64,000 nt of DNA from Bradyrhizobium monzae. Its GTDB lineage: Bacteria; Pseudomonadota; Alphaproteobacteria; Rhizobiales; Xanthobacteraceae. The stretch lies in NCBI RefSeq assembly GCF_021458635.1, contig NZ_JAIRDQ010000004.1:248001-312000 (forward strand). Reading direction: 5' to 3'. Both the position numbers and the translations under genes were made by a program. Below are positions 16,511-26,007 of this stretch, piece after piece. The notes beneath the pieces are model-generated. The model was not told where the DNA came from, ran no database searches, and saw only the letters and a list, made by a program, of their open reading frames with translations. Numbering within the stretch: position 1 is the first letter of the stretch; each line of letters begins with the position of its first letter.

Positions 16511-18220
16511 ATGAGCACCCCTGATCTCGTGATCCGCGGCGGCACCGTCGCGGACGGGCGTGGCGGCGAGCTGTTCGAGGCTGACGTCGCCATCACCGGC
16601 GGCAAGATCAGCGAGGTCGGCAAGGTCGCGGCCAACGGCCGTGAGGAGATCGATGCGCGTGGAAAGCTGGTGACGCCGGGCTTCGTCGACGTTCACACGC
16701 ATTACGACGGCCAGGTCACCTGGAGCCAGGACATCACGCCGTCCTCGCAGAACGGCGTCACCACCGCGATCATGGGCAATTGTGGTGTCGGCTTTGCGCC
16801 ATGCAAGCCGGCCGATCACGTCCGCCTGATCCAGCTGATGGAAGGCGTTGAGGACATTCCCGAGCCTGTGCTGAGCGCCGGCATTCCCTGGGCCTGGGAG
16901 AGCTTTCCGGATTACATGAACTGGCTGTCCAAGCGCGAGTTCGACATCGATGTCGGCGCGCAGCTGCCGCACGCGGCGCTGCGGGTCTATGTCATGGGCG
17001 AGCGCGGCGCGCGCCGCGATCCCTCGACGGCCGAAGACAATGCGGCCATGGCGAAGCTCGCGGGCGAGGCGGTGTGCTCCGGCGCGCTCGGCTTCTCGAC
17101 CTCGCGCACGCTCAACCACCGCACCTCGACCGGCGATTTCACGCCGACGTTGAAAGCGGGCGAAGACGAGCTTACCGCGATTGCCGGGGCGATGCACAGC
17201 CAGGGTCGCAGCGTGCTGCAGTTCGTGCTCGATCTCTCCACTCTCCACGAAGATCTGCCGATGATGCTGCGAGTGGCAGACAACACAAAATGCCCGATCT
17301 CGTTCTCGATCACGCAGAACGACAAATCGCCAAACCGCTGGCGCCAGACGCTGGACGAGATCAATGCGGCGGCGAAGCGCGGCCTCTCCATCACCGCGCA
17401 GATCGCGGCTCGCCCGGTCGGCCTGCTGCTCGGCCTCGAGCTATCGCGCAACCCGTTCCAGACCCATCCGAGCTACAAGGCTATCGCGCATCTGCCGCTG
17501 AAAGAGCGACTGGCGCGGCTGCATCAGAGCGAGGTGCGCAAGGCGATTTTGAGCGAGACGGCAACGTCAACCGACGATCCACTGTTCTTCCGTCCCAACT
17601 ACGACAAGATGTTTTTGCTCGGCGATCCACCTGACTATGAACAGCCGCCGGAGAACGCGCTGGGTCCGCAGGCACGCAAGCAGGGCCGGCAGCCGGAAGA
17701 GCTCGCCTATGAGGCGATGCTGTCGGACGAGGGGCGCGGCATGCTCTACGTGCCGTTCCTCAACTATGCCGACGGCAACCTGGATGCGACGCGCGAAATG
17801 CTGACCGATCCGCAGTCAGTGCCCGGCCTCTCCGACGGCGGCGCGCATTGCGGCATCATCTGCGACGCCAGCTTCCCAACCTATTTGCTGACCCACTGGA
17901 CCCGCGACCGCAAGCGCGGCGAGAAGCTCTCAATTCCGTTCGTGGTCGCGGCGTAGTCGCGCAAGACGGCTCTGTCGGTCGGCCTCACCGATCGTGGCTT
18001 GATCGCGCCGGGCTACAAGGCCGACGTCAACGTCATCGACTACGACCGGCTGCATCTGCATCCGCCGAAGGTACATTACGATCTGCCGGTCGGCGGGCGG
18101 CGGCTGTTGCAGGATGTCGACGGCTATGAGGCCACCATCGTGTCCGGCGTGGTGACGCGGCGGCACGGCGAGGCCACGGGACGCCGGCCAGGGAAGTTGA
18201 TCCGGGGTGCGCAGGGGTGA
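16511..18220 (+). pseudogene. N-acyl-D-amino-acid deacylase-type amidohydrolase, interrupted by TAG
   Basis: The frame codes 481 residues, meets TAG at 17954-17956, and then continues open for 87 more codons to TGA at 18220; the full reading would be about 569 residues, the usual size of this family. The metal site VHTHYDGQ (His62, His64) and catalytic Asp442 in SDGGAHCG are before the stop. After it, RKTALSVGLTDRGLIAPGYK and ADVNVID belong to the C-terminal part that completes the beta-sandwich domain. A single C-to-T change turning CAG (Gln) into TAG explains the break. The product may be a truncated, unstable amidohydrolase, or the stop may be a sequencing error. Confidence 0.85.
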
Positions 18221-18239
18221 ATTAAGCGATGGGTTGCTT

Positions 18240-18262
18240 ACCCTCCCCTGGAGGGGGAGGGT
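18240..18262. repeat. Hairpin ACCCTCCCC / GGGGAGGGT
   Basis: A perfect 9-bp stem with a TGGAG loop lies between the convergent ends of the deacylase gene and an MFS gene. A shorter version, ACCCTCC/GGAGGGT, is at 30617-30633. It could act as a bidirectional transcription barrier, although no T-run follows. Confidence 0.55.
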
Positions 18263-18277
18263 AAGAGAGCTCACCCC

Positions 18278-19630
18278 TTACGTCGGCGAGACCACGCCCT
18301 TCAGCTCGGCCGGGCGCGCCGCCCTGCCGCGCGTCAGCCTGGCCTTTTCGGTGTTCGGCCAGAGCAGCAGCAGACCGATGACGCCGGAGCCGACCATCAC
18401 CACCGCGTTGATGGTAAAGCCGGTCATGTAGCCGTTGAGCATGCTGCCGGCGCGCTGGATCACGGTGCCCATCACCATCGGCGCGATGATGCCCGAGAGC
18501 GTGTAGAGCGCCCCGTAGATCGCGATGACGGCGCCGCGCTGCGAGGCCGGCGTGAATTCGCCGAGCATCGGCGGGCAGACGACATAGATCGCACCGCAGA
18601 GACCCGAGCCGACGACAAGCAGCGCGATTTGAAGACCCGCGCCCTGAACATGCGGCATCATCGCCAGCACCAGGCCGCCGATGATCAGCGGCACCGAGCC
18701 GAGCACGCCGCGCGAGATGCGCGTGGTGTAGCCGCGCGCCATCATGACCTGCGAGATCCAGCCCGTCAGGATGACGATGGTGGCACCGAACACCCAGGGC
18801 AGGATCGAGATGTAGCCGGCCTGCTGCTGCGAGAAGCCGAGACCCGCGATGATGAACGCGGTGAACCATGTCAGCCCGAGCGACAGCGCCCAATAGGCGC
18901 CGAAGGTCGCGATCACGCAGCCGAGGAAGGTGCGCGAGGTCAGAAGCCGGATGTAGGGAATTTTCGGCTCATTGGCAGCGAGCGCCTTGGTGTCCTCGAG
19001 CGGACCTTCCTTGCCGAGCGCCAGCCAGGCACAGACCCAGATCAGGCCGACGACACCGAGCGCGCCGAAGGCGTAGTGCCAGGAGTGATTGACGATGACC
19101 CAGTTCAGCGCAGGCACGGCGAGGATGACGCCGAAGGCCGAGCCCTGCGACAGGATCGCGGTCGGCAACGTGCGCTTCTCGTCCGGAAACCATTTGTAGA
19201 TCGCATGCGCGGCGACCGAGAATGCCGGGCCTTCGCCTGCGCCGAGCACGATGCGGCAAATCAGGAGCGTGGTGAAGGAGACGGTGCCAACCATCGGAAA
19301 CTGCGCCAGCGCCCAGATCACCGCGAGCGTCAGCAGCACATAGCGCGTCGGCACCTTGTTGACGATGAACCCGACCACGATGGCCGAGACCGAGAACAGG
19401 ATGAAGAACGAGGAGCCGAGCATGCCGAATTGCGCAGGCTCGAGCTTCAGATCGGTCATGATCGGCACGGCGGCGAGGCCGACGACGATCTTGTCCGCGA
19501 AGTTCACCACCATGAAGAGAAAGAGGAGAAAAGTGACGGTCCAGGCGCCCTTCTGCGTTTCCTTTGTGGTCCCTTGGGACACCCCTGCCGTCCTAGCCGC
19601 CGCGGACGGCGTTCCCTGAGCGCTCATCAT
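18278..19630 (-). CDS. MFS transporter, anion:cation symporter-like
   Basis: A 450-residue protein with about twelve spans, of the ACS type that takes up sugar acids, aromatic acids and other organic anions. Seen: NFADKIVVGLAAVPIM in span 1, FFILFSVSAIVVGFIVNKVPTR after span 2 and the RIVLGAGEGPAFSVAAHAIY segment in span 4. GGGGAGA just upstream of two adjacent ATGs supports a start at 19630 or 19627; a longer frame to 19702 is possible but its extra residues are basic and unlike the family. It is divergent from the ABC operon and convergent with the interrupted deacylase gene. Confidence 0.87.
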   Translation of the reverse strand: MMSAQGTPSAAARTAGVSQGTTKETQKGAWTVTFLLFLFMVVNFADKIVVGLAAVPIMTDLKLEPAQFGMLGSSFFILFSVSAIVVGFIVNKVPTRYVLLTLAVIWALAQFPMVGTVSFTTLLICRIVLGAGEGPAFSVAAHAIYKWFPDEKRTLPTAILSQGSAFGVILAVPALNWVIVNHSWHYAFGALGVVGLIWVCAWLALGKEGPLEDTKALAANEPKIPYIRLLTSRTFLGCVIATFGAYWALSLGLTWFTAFIIAGLGFSQQQAGYISILPWVFGATIVILTGWISQVMMARGYTTRISRGVLGSVPLIIGGLVLAMMPHVQGAGLQIALLVVGSGLCGAIYVVCPPMLGEFTPASQRGAVIAIYGALYTLSGIIAPMVMGTVIQRAGSMLNGYMTGFTINAVVMVGSGVIGLLLLWPNTEKARLTRGRAARPAELKGVVSPT

Positions 19631-19729
19631 TCTCCCCGCATGTCTTTTGTCGGCACTTTTTGATTTGGCCGTCTTGGCAGCTAACAACGGCTTGAACGGC
19701 AACGCAACCCCGGCATTTCCAGAGTAAGT

Positions 19730-20425
19730 GTGCTACGCAGCATTGAGTTAATTCCGTCCGGCGCATTGATCTTGCTGAGCATCCGAAACCTCTCAAAGAC
19801 CTTCTCCTCGGCCGCCGAGCCGGTCCATGTGCTGCGCGGCGTCGATCTCGACCTGCAGGCCGGCGAGCGCGTCGCGCTGACCGGCGAATCCGGCAGCGGC
19901 AAGAGCACACTGCTGCACCTGATCGCCGGACTGGATGCCGCCGATGGCGGCACAATCCGGCTGGACAACACCGAGGTCACCAAGCTCTCCGATGCTGGCC
20001 GCGCCGGGCTGCGACGCGACCGGATCGGGCTGGTTTTTCAGCAGTACAACCTGATCCCGAGCCTGTCGGTCGCCGATAACCTCGCCTTCCAGGCGCGCAT
20101 TGCCGGCCGCCATGATGCCGCCTGGACCAGGGAGCTGACCGAACGGCTCGGGCTCGGCAGCCTGCTCAAGCGTTATCCAGAGCAATTATCAGGCGGCCAG
20201 CAGCAGCGCGTCGCGATCGGACGGGCGTTGGCGACCAAACCATCCCTGCTGCTCGCGGACGAGCCGACCGGCAATCTCGACGAAGCCACCGCCGACGACG
20301 TGCTGGCGCTGGCGCGCGACCTCGTCGCGCGCACCGGCTGCGGTTTCCTGATGGTGACGCACAGCCTGCATCTGGCCGGCACGCTCGACCGTCACATCGT
20401 CCTCCATGCGGGGCGGATCGCATGA
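19730..20425 (+). CDS. ABC transporter ATP-binding protein (LolD/MacB type)
   Basis: A 231-residue ATPase: Walker A GESGSGKST, Q-loop VFQQYNLIPSLSV, signature LSGGQQQR, Walker B LLLADEPTGNLD and the switch His in VTHS. The sequence is of the LolD/FtsE/MacB class, which works with FtsX-type permeases in extracting or exporting lipoproteins and other envelope substrates rather than in import. The GTG at 19730 is the most upstream plausible start; TTG at 19766 is an alternative. The 3' end overlaps the permease start by 4 bases (ATGA). Confidence 0.92.
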   Translation: MLRSIELIPSGALILLSIRNLSKTFSSAAEPVHVLRGVDLDLQAGERVALTGESGSGKSTLLHLIAGLDAADGGTIRLDNTEVTKLSDAGRAGLRRDRIGLVFQQYNLIPSLSVADNLAFQARIAGRHDAAWTRELTERLGLGSLLKRYPEQLSGGQQQRVAIGRALATKPSLLLADEPTGNLDEATADDVLALARDLVARTGCGFLMVTHSLHLAGTLDRHIVLHAGRIA

Positions 20426-22884
20426 TGCGCGCGCTGTGGGTGCTCGCAGTGCTGCTCAGCCATTGGCGCCGGCACAGGATGCAGTTCGCAACGCTGCTGA
20501 TCGGGCTGATCGCGGCGACCGCGCTGTGGAGCGGCGTGCAAGCGATCAACCAGCAGGCCCGCGGCGCCTATGACCGCGCGGCGGCGACGTTCGGCGGTAT
20601 CCGTACGGCAATGCTGGTCGCGCCCAATGCAGCGACCTTCCCGCAAGCGCTGTTCATAAAACTCCGCCGCGCGGGCTGGCCGGTGTCGCCGGTGCTGGAA
20701 GGCCGGGTTCAAATCAATGGACGCTCGATGCGGCTGCTCGGCATCGAGCCGGTGACGCTGCCGGCCGATGTCGGCAACGCACCGCGCCTCGGCGCGGCCG
20801 ATCTCAGCAGCTTTGTTGCCGCACCCGGCCAGACGCTGGTCGCGGAGGAGACGCTGAACGATCTGCACGAGCAGGACGGCGCGACGCCCTCGATCAGCAG
20901 CGGCGCAAAGCTGCCGCCGCTGCACGTGCTGCCGCAGCTCGTGCCCGACGTGCTGGTGGTCGATATCGGCGTGGCCCAGCTTCTGCTGAACAAGCCGGAG
21001 CAGCTGTCGCGCCTCTTGATCGGCAAGGCAAAGAGCAAGCCCGCGCCGTTGCAAAGCGTGGTCGGCGAGCAGTTGCAGCGGATCGAGCCGAATGCGGAGA
21101 CGGAGCTGGAGCGACTGACCGACAGCTTCCATCTCAACCTCACCGCCTTCGGCCTGCTGTCGTTCTTCGTCGGGCTGTTCATCGTCAATTCGGCCGTCGG
21201 CCTCGCCTTCGAGCAGCGGCTGCCGATGCTGCGCACCTTGCGCGCCTGCGGTGCCTCGGCGCGGCTGGTCAACACCGTGCTGGTGATCGAGCTGGTGGCG
21301 CTGGCGCTGGTCGCCGGCCTGATCGGGCTCGTCTGCGGTTACGTGATCGCGGCGGCGCTGCTGCCCGATGTGGCGGCGTCACTGCGCGGGCTTTATGGCG
21401 CGCAAATTCCAGGGCAGCTCACGCTGAGGCCCGAATGGTGGCTCGCCGGCATCGGCATCAGTGTTGCGGGTGCGATCGTGGCGGCCGCGACCAGCCTGAT
21501 CAAGGCCATCAGGATGCCGGTGCTGGCGACCGCGCAGCCGCACGCGTGGCAGCAGCGACAACGTCGCTGGCTGATCCTGCAGAGTCTGGCCGCCTGCGCC
21601 GTATTCGCGGTCGCACTGCTGCTGCTCTATTACGGGCAATCGTTGATCGCGGGGTTTGGCCTGCTGGCGGCGCTGATGCTCGGCGCGGCGCTGATCCTGC
21701 CGGCGTTCCTCGAGATTCTCCTGCTCGCCGGCCAACGTTTCGCGCGCGGGCCGTTGGCACTGTGGTTCTGGGCCGACAGCCGGCAGCAGCTTTCGGGATT
21801 GTCGCTGGCGCTGATGGCGCTGCTGCTCGCATTGGCCGTCAATGTCGGTGTGTCCACCATGGTGGAAACGTTCAGCCGCACCTTTGTCGGCTGGCTCGAT
21901 GGACGGCTCGCGGCCGATGTTTACATCAGCGCCGCCGACAATGCGCAGGGCGCCGCGATCCGCAACTGGCTGAAGGACCGCAGCGAGGTCCAGGCGATCC
22001 TGTCGGGCGGCCGCGCAGAGACGCAGCTCCAGGGCCAGCCGGTGGAATTGTTCGGCCTGCCCGATCACGCGCTCTATCGCGAGCGCTGGCCGCTGCTGGA
22101 GTCCGCGCCGCGCGCCTGGACGCAGCTGGTGCCGGGCAATGCCGCCTTCATCAGCGAGCAGCTCAGCCGTCGCCTCAACGTCCGCGTCGGCGACGTCATC
22201 GAAGTGCCGGCGCCGGGCGGGACCTGGGAGCTCGACATCGTCGGCATCTATGCCGATTACGGCAATCCCAAGGGGCAGCTCGCGGTGAACGTCGCGGCGC
22301 TGATCCGGCAGTTTCCGCAAACGCCGCAGACGCGGATCGGGCTGATCGTCCCACGCGACAGGATACCCGGCCTGATCTCAGCTTTGCAGAAGCAGTTCGC
22401 ACTCGACGACCGCGCCGTGGCCGACCAGGCGACCGTGAAGGCGGAATCGATCCGCATCTTCAACCGCACCTTTGCGGTGACGTCGGCACTGAATGCCTTC
22501 ACGCTCGGCGTCGCCGGCATCGCGCTGTTGACCAGCCTTCTGACGCTGGCGAATTCGCGCCTGCCGCAGCTTGCGCCGCTCTGGGCGATCGGCATCACGC
22601 GGCCGCGCCTGGCCGCGATCGAGCTGACCAAGACGCTGTCGGTGGCGCTGTTCACGTCGCTGCTGGCCGTGCCGCTCGGGCTGCTGGTGGCGTGGTGCCT
22701 GATCGCGATCGTCAACGTCAAGGCGTTCGGCTGGCGGTTGCCGTTCCATGTCTTCCCGCTGCAACTGGTCGAGCTGGTCGCCGTCGCGCTGATCGCTTCG
22801 CTATTGGCGGCGCTGCTGCCGATGATCCGGCTGGCGCGGATGCAGCCCGCGAGCCTCGTCAAGGTGTTTGCCAATGAGCGCTGA
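20422..22884 (+). CDS. ABC transporter permease, duplicated FtsX type
   Basis: An 820-residue membrane protein. An N-terminal span (residues 12-34) is followed by a large periplasmic domain, then a block of spans from about residue 235, a second periplasmic part (about 480-670) and a final set of spans. Two FtsX-like modules are thus fused in one chain, as in AttF/AttG-like and YbbP-like permeases. Partner ATPase is immediately upstream with an ATGA overlap, and the AttH-like gene overlaps its end by 11 bases, so the three form one operon probably working on an envelope lipid or protein. Confidence 0.88.
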   Translation: MMRALWVLAVLLSHWRRHRMQFATLLIGLIAATALWSGVQAINQQARGAYDRAAATFGGIRTAMLVAPNAATFPQALFIKLRRAGWPVSPVLEGRVQINGRSMRLLGIEPVTLPADVGNAPRLGAADLSSFVAAPGQTLVAEETLNDLHEQDGATPSISSGAKLPPLHVLPQLVPDVLVVDIGVAQLLLNKPEQLSRLLIGKAKSKPAPLQSVVGEQLQRIEPNAETELERLTDSFHLNLTAFGLLSFFVGLFIVNSAVGLAFEQRLPMLRTLRACGASARLVNTVLVIELVALALVAGLIGLVCGYVIAAALLPDVAASLRGLYGAQIPGQLTLRPEWWLAGIGISVAGAIVAAATSLIKAIRMPVLATAQPHAWQQRQRRWLILQSLAACAVFAVALLLLYYGQSLIAGFGLLAALMLGAALILPAFLEILLLAGQRFARGPLALWFWADSRQQLSGLSLALMALLLALAVNVGVSTMVETFSRTFVGWLDGRLAADVYISAADNAQGAAIRNWLKDRSEVQAILSGGRAETQLQGQPVELFGLPDHALYRERWPLLESAPRAWTQLVPGNAAFISEQLSRRLNVRVGDVIEVPAPGGTWELDIVGIYADYGNPKGQLAVNVAALIRQFPQTPQTRIGLIVPRDRIPGLISALQKQFALDDRAVADQATVKAESIRIFNRTFAVTSALNAFTLGVAGIALLTSLLTLANSRLPQLAPLWAIGITRPRLAAIELTKTLSVALFTSLLAVPLGLLVAWCLIAIVNVKAFGWRLPFHVFPLQLVELVAVALIASLLAALLPMIRLARMQPASLVKVFANER

Positions 22885-23956
22885 CAAACTCTCGCGGCGC
22901 GCGTTTGCCGGCGGCATCGCCGCACTCGTGGCTGCGCGCAGCGCCAGCGCGCAGGGCTATGCCGGGCTCGGCGAGACCGCCGACGGCTTTGCGAAGGTGG
23001 CGCCGGGAAAGGCATTCATCTTCCCTGGAGATCACGGACCGCATCCGGCGTTTCGCATCGAGTGGTGGTATTTGACGGCGAACCTCGTCGACAGCAGTGG
23101 CGCTGCCTGTGGGCTGCAATGGACGCTGTTTCGGCAGGCCGCAAAGCCCGGGCCGCAAGCCGAGGGCTGGGCCAATCAGCAGATCTGGATGGCGCATGCC
23201 GCGGTGACGCGCGCCGACACCCACCGCTTCGACGAGCTGTTTTCGCGCGGCGGTATCGGGCAGGCGAACGTCGAAGCAAAACCGTTCGCGGCGTGGATCG
23301 ACGATTGGGAGATGAAGGGTTCTGGGCGCACCGACGATCGCACTCTGGCGCCGGTCACGTTGAAGGCATCGGGCACCGATTTCAGCTACGCGCTCACGCT
23401 TGATTCGGACCGGCCGGTCGTCCTGCAGGGCGACGCCGGCTACAGCCGCAAGTCCGAACGCGGACAGGCATCCTACTATTACAGCCAGCCGTTCTACCGT
23501 GCGCGCGGCACGCTCACCATCGACGACAAGCCGGTCGAGGTCTCCGGCCAGGCCTGGATGGATCGGGAATGGAGCAGCCAGCCGCTCGACGCCGACCAGA
23601 CCGGTTGGGACTGGCTGTCGCTGCATCTCGCCTCCGGCGACAAGCTGATGCTGTATCGGCTGCGCCAGAAAGACGGCAAGGATTATCCGTTCGGCAACTG
23701 GATCAGTGCCGCGGGCGAGACGCAGATGATTGCGGGCCGCGATATCCAGATGAGTCCGAAGGCGACGGCCGAGGTCGCCGGCCGCAAGCTGCCGGTGGAA
23801 TGGCAGATCGCGATCCCGTCACGCTCATTCTCGATTTCCTGCAAGCCGCTCAATCCGAAGGCGTGGATGGGGACCGGCTTCTCCTATTGGGAGGGGCCGA
23901 TCAGCTTTGCCGGCACGCACGACGGCGTTGGCTATCTCGAGCTGACCGGCTATTGA
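22874..23956 (+). CDS. AttH-like / CrtC-fold secreted protein
   Basis: A 360-residue protein with a twin-arginine signal (SRRAFAGGIAALVAARSASA) and a lipocalin-like domain shared by AttH proteins and carotenoid 1,2-hydratase. Characteristic segments are GDHGPHPAFRIEWWYLTANL (about residues 55-74), GQAWMDREWSSQPL and WDWLSLHL. AttH homologues are encoded with an ABC ATPase and FtsX permeases, as here. Despite the name, their biochemical role is not established; a lipid-binding or hydrolytic role in the envelope is inference. The ATG 22874 overlaps the permease stop; an in-frame TTG two codons upstream is less likely. Confidence 0.87.
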   Translation: MSADKLSRRAFAGGIAALVAARSASAQGYAGLGETADGFAKVAPGKAFIFPGDHGPHPAFRIEWWYLTANLVDSSGAACGLQWTLFRQAAKPGPQAEGWANQQIWMAHAAVTRADTHRFDELFSRGGIGQANVEAKPFAAWIDDWEMKGSGRTDDRTLAPVTLKASGTDFSYALTLDSDRPVVLQGDAGYSRKSERGQASYYYSQPFYRARGTLTIDDKPVEVSGQAWMDREWSSQPLDADQTGWDWLSLHLASGDKLMLYRLRQKDGKDYPFGNWISAAGETQMIAGRDIQMSPKATAEVAGRKLPVEWQIAIPSRSFSISCKPLNPKAWMGTGFSYWEGPISFAGTHDGVGYLELTGY

Positions 23957-23982
23957 GCTGCATCTGACTGCCGGAGGCTTCG

Positions 23983-24369
23983 ATGTACCACCTGACTGCG
24001 CTCGTCACACTGCTCGCCATCCTGTTTTTCTTCTTCACCTGCATGAATGTCTCGCGGTCGCGGACCAAAACCGGCGTCAAGGTGCCGGCGATGTCGGGCC
24101 ATCCGGATTTCGAGCGCGCCTTCCGCATCCAGATGAATACACTGGAATGGATGCCGATCTTCCTGCCGTCGCTCTGGCTGTTTGCGATCTATATCAGCGA
24201 CGCCATCGCGGCCGGCATCGGCGCGGTCTGGATCATTGGCCGCATCGTCTATTTCATCGGTTATTCGCAAGCCGCCGCCAAGCGCGGCCCGGGGTTTGCG
24301 ATCCAGGGCGTGGCGGGGATTGCGCTGTGGGCGGGAGCGTTGGGGGCGGTGGTGTTGAGGTTGGTGTAG
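23983..24369 (+). CDS. MAPEG family membrane protein
   Basis: A 128-residue protein with about four hydrophobic helices. The MAPEG pattern is visible as FERAFRIQMNTLEWMPIFLP (about residues 43-62) and GRIVYFIGYSQAAAKRGPGF. Eukaryotic relatives are glutathione-dependent transferases or peroxidases acting on lipids; bacterial members are mostly uncharacterised. A CGGAGG site precedes the start. It follows the AttH-like gene by 26 bases and may share its transcript, which would put a lipid-modifying membrane protein next to an envelope lipid or protein transporter. Confidence 0.88.
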   Translation: MYHLTALVTLLAILFFFFTCMNVSRSRTKTGVKVPAMSGHPDFERAFRIQMNTLEWMPIFLPSLWLFAIYISDAIAAGIGAVWIIGRIVYFIGYSQAAAKRGPGFAIQGVAGIALWAGALGAVVLRLV

Positions 24370-24394
24370 TGAAAGCGCGACATCACAGGCGCTC

Positions 24395-24524
24395 GTGACC
24401 CGGGCGCGGTGCAGCGTGCAACGCTGCGCCGCTGAACCGGGACCCAATCTGGCTGCAAGACTTGGAGAGGCATGGGTCCCGGCTCTGCGCAGCAACGCTG
24501 CGCCTTGCAGCACGTCCGGGACAC
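24395..24524. repeat. Palindromic repeat, GACCCGGG...CCGGGACAC type
   Basis: Between convergent genes lies a nested inverted element: GTGACCCGGG at the left and GTCCGGGACAC at the right; internally ACCGGGACCCA (24435 region) pairs with TGGGTCCCGG (24473 region), and GCAACGCTGCGCC occurs twice. No gene is evident in the 162-base gap. Confidence 0.65.
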
Positions 24525-24531
24525 AAGACCG

Positions 24532-25722
24532 TCACTTCGTCAGCGGGCAGCCGCTTTCCTTGGCGGTGAAGAACGCCTTGTCGCCGGGGACGGTCGCGAG
24601 TTCCTTGTAGTAATCCCACGGCTTCTTCGATTCCGAGGGCTTCTTGACCTCGAACAGATACATGTCGTGGACCATGCGGCCGTTCTCGAGCACCTTGCCC
24701 TTGGCGAAGGCGTCGTCGACCGGCAGCTCCTTCAGCTTCTTGGCGACAGCCTCGGTGTCCTTGGTGCCGGCGGCCTTCACCGCCTTCAGATAGCTCAACG
24801 TCGCCGAATAGGTGCCTGCGTGAATCATGCTTGGCATCCGGCCGGTGCGCTTGAAGAAGCGCTCGGAGAAGGCGCGCGTCGTATCGTCATGGTCCCAATA
24901 GAAGCCCTCGGTCAGCACCAGGCCTTGCGCAGCCTGCAAGCCAAGACCATGCACCTCGGCCAGCGTCATCAGCAGGCCAGCAAGCTTCTGACCGCCCTGG
25001 ACGATACCGAATTCGGCCGCCTGCTTGATCGAGTTGGTGGTATCCTGGCCGGCATTGGCGAGGCCGACGATCTTGGCCTTCGAGCTCTGCGCCTGCAGCA
25101 GGAAGGAGGAGAAGTCCGAGGAATTGAGGGGGACGCGGACCGAGCCCAGCACCTTGCCGCCATTGGCGGTGACGATCTCGCTGGTGTCCTTTTCCAGTGC
25201 GTAGCCGAAGGCGTAGTCCGCGGTGAGGAAGAACCAGCTGTCGCCGCCGGCCTTGGTCAGCGCGCCGCCGGTGCCGACCGCGAGCGCGTGGGTGTCGAAC
25301 GCCCAGTGGAACCCATAGGGCGAGCACGCAGACCCGGTGATGCTCGACGTAGCCGCACCGACCACGATGTCGATCTTCTTCTTTTCCTTCGACAGATCCT
25401 GCACGGCGAGCGCCACCGACGATGTCGTCAGCTCCGTGATCATGTCGACATTGTCGGCATCATACCAGCGCCGCGCGATGGACGTCGCAAGATCAGGCTT
25501 GTTCTGGTGATCGGCGGTGATCATCTCGACCTTCTGGCCGAGCACCTCGCCGCCAAAATCCTCGATCGCCATCTTGGCGGCTTCGACCGAATATTTTCCG
25601 CCGTAATCGGCATAGACGCCGGACTGATCGTTCAGGACGCCGATCTTGACGCCTTGCGCAGAGACCGGCGCGGCCAACAACAGAGCCGACGTTGCGACAG
25701 CGGCCAAAAGTGTTGATTTCAT
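24532..25722 (-). CDS. ABC transporter substrate-binding protein, branched-chain amino-acid type
   Basis: A 396-residue periplasmic binding protein with signal peptide LLAAPVSA before QGVKIGVLNDQSGVYADYGG. Its two-lobed type I fold contains DLATSIARRWYDADNVDMI and GSARVPLN-like hinge segments; mature Cys residues are few. Family members bind branched-chain amino acids, amides or aromatic acids and deliver them to LivHMGF. No permease or ATPase gene is adjacent, so it must use a transporter encoded elsewhere or act alone. GGGAG precedes the ATG. Upstream lie a palindromic repeat and the end of the RND operon, so it is probably monocistronic. Confidence 0.9.
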   Translation of the reverse strand: MKSTLLAAVATSALLLAAPVSAQGVKIGVLNDQSGVYADYGGKYSVEAAKMAIEDFGGEVLGQKVEMITADHQNKPDLATSIARRWYDADNVDMITELTTSSVALAVQDLSKEKKKIDIVVGAATSSITGSACSPYGFHWAFDTHALAVGTGGALTKAGGDSWFFLTADYAFGYALEKDTSEIVTANGGKVLGSVRVPLNSSDFSSFLLQAQSSKAKIVGLANAGQDTTNSIKQAAEFGIVQGGQKLAGLLMTLAEVHGLGLQAAQGLVLTEGFYWDHDDTTRAFSERFFKRTGRMPSMIHAGTYSATLSYLKAVKAAGTKDTEAVAKKLKELPVDDAFAKGKVLENGRMVHDMYLFEVKKPSESKKPWDYYKELATVPGDKAFFTAKESGCPLTK

Positions 25723-25834
25723 CTGTTAACTCCCAGCAGTGTTCTGTTTTGAAATCGCGCGGATACTAGTGAAGAACGGCGCGCGTGCCCATTGGTTTTG
25801 CTTAGACCGTTAGTATGGAGGTGAGTGCGGCATT

Positions 25835-25981
25835 CTCCGCTGTCGTCCCGGACAAGCGAAGCGCAGATCCGGGATCCATAACCACAGGATTAGGTTTGGC
25901 GAAGACCCGTGGTTACCGGCCCTACCCCACACTGCTCCCTGGGGTTATGGGTCCCCGCGTTCCGCGGGGACGACAGCGGAG
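25835..25981. repeat. Palindromic repeat, CTCCGCTGTCGTCCC ends
   Basis: CTCCGCTGTCGTCCC (25835-25849) and GGGACGACAGCGGAG (25967-25981) are exact 15-base reverse complements. Inside are a 9-bp hairpin GTCCCCGCG/CGCGGGGAC (25951-25971) and a looser inverted pair around CCATAACC and GGTTATGG. It fills most of the 285-base gap between the RND permease end and the binding protein gene; nothing else is seen there. Confidence 0.85.
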
Positions 25982-26007
25982 ATTAGGGAAGCGCCGAGGC
26001 CCAACAA

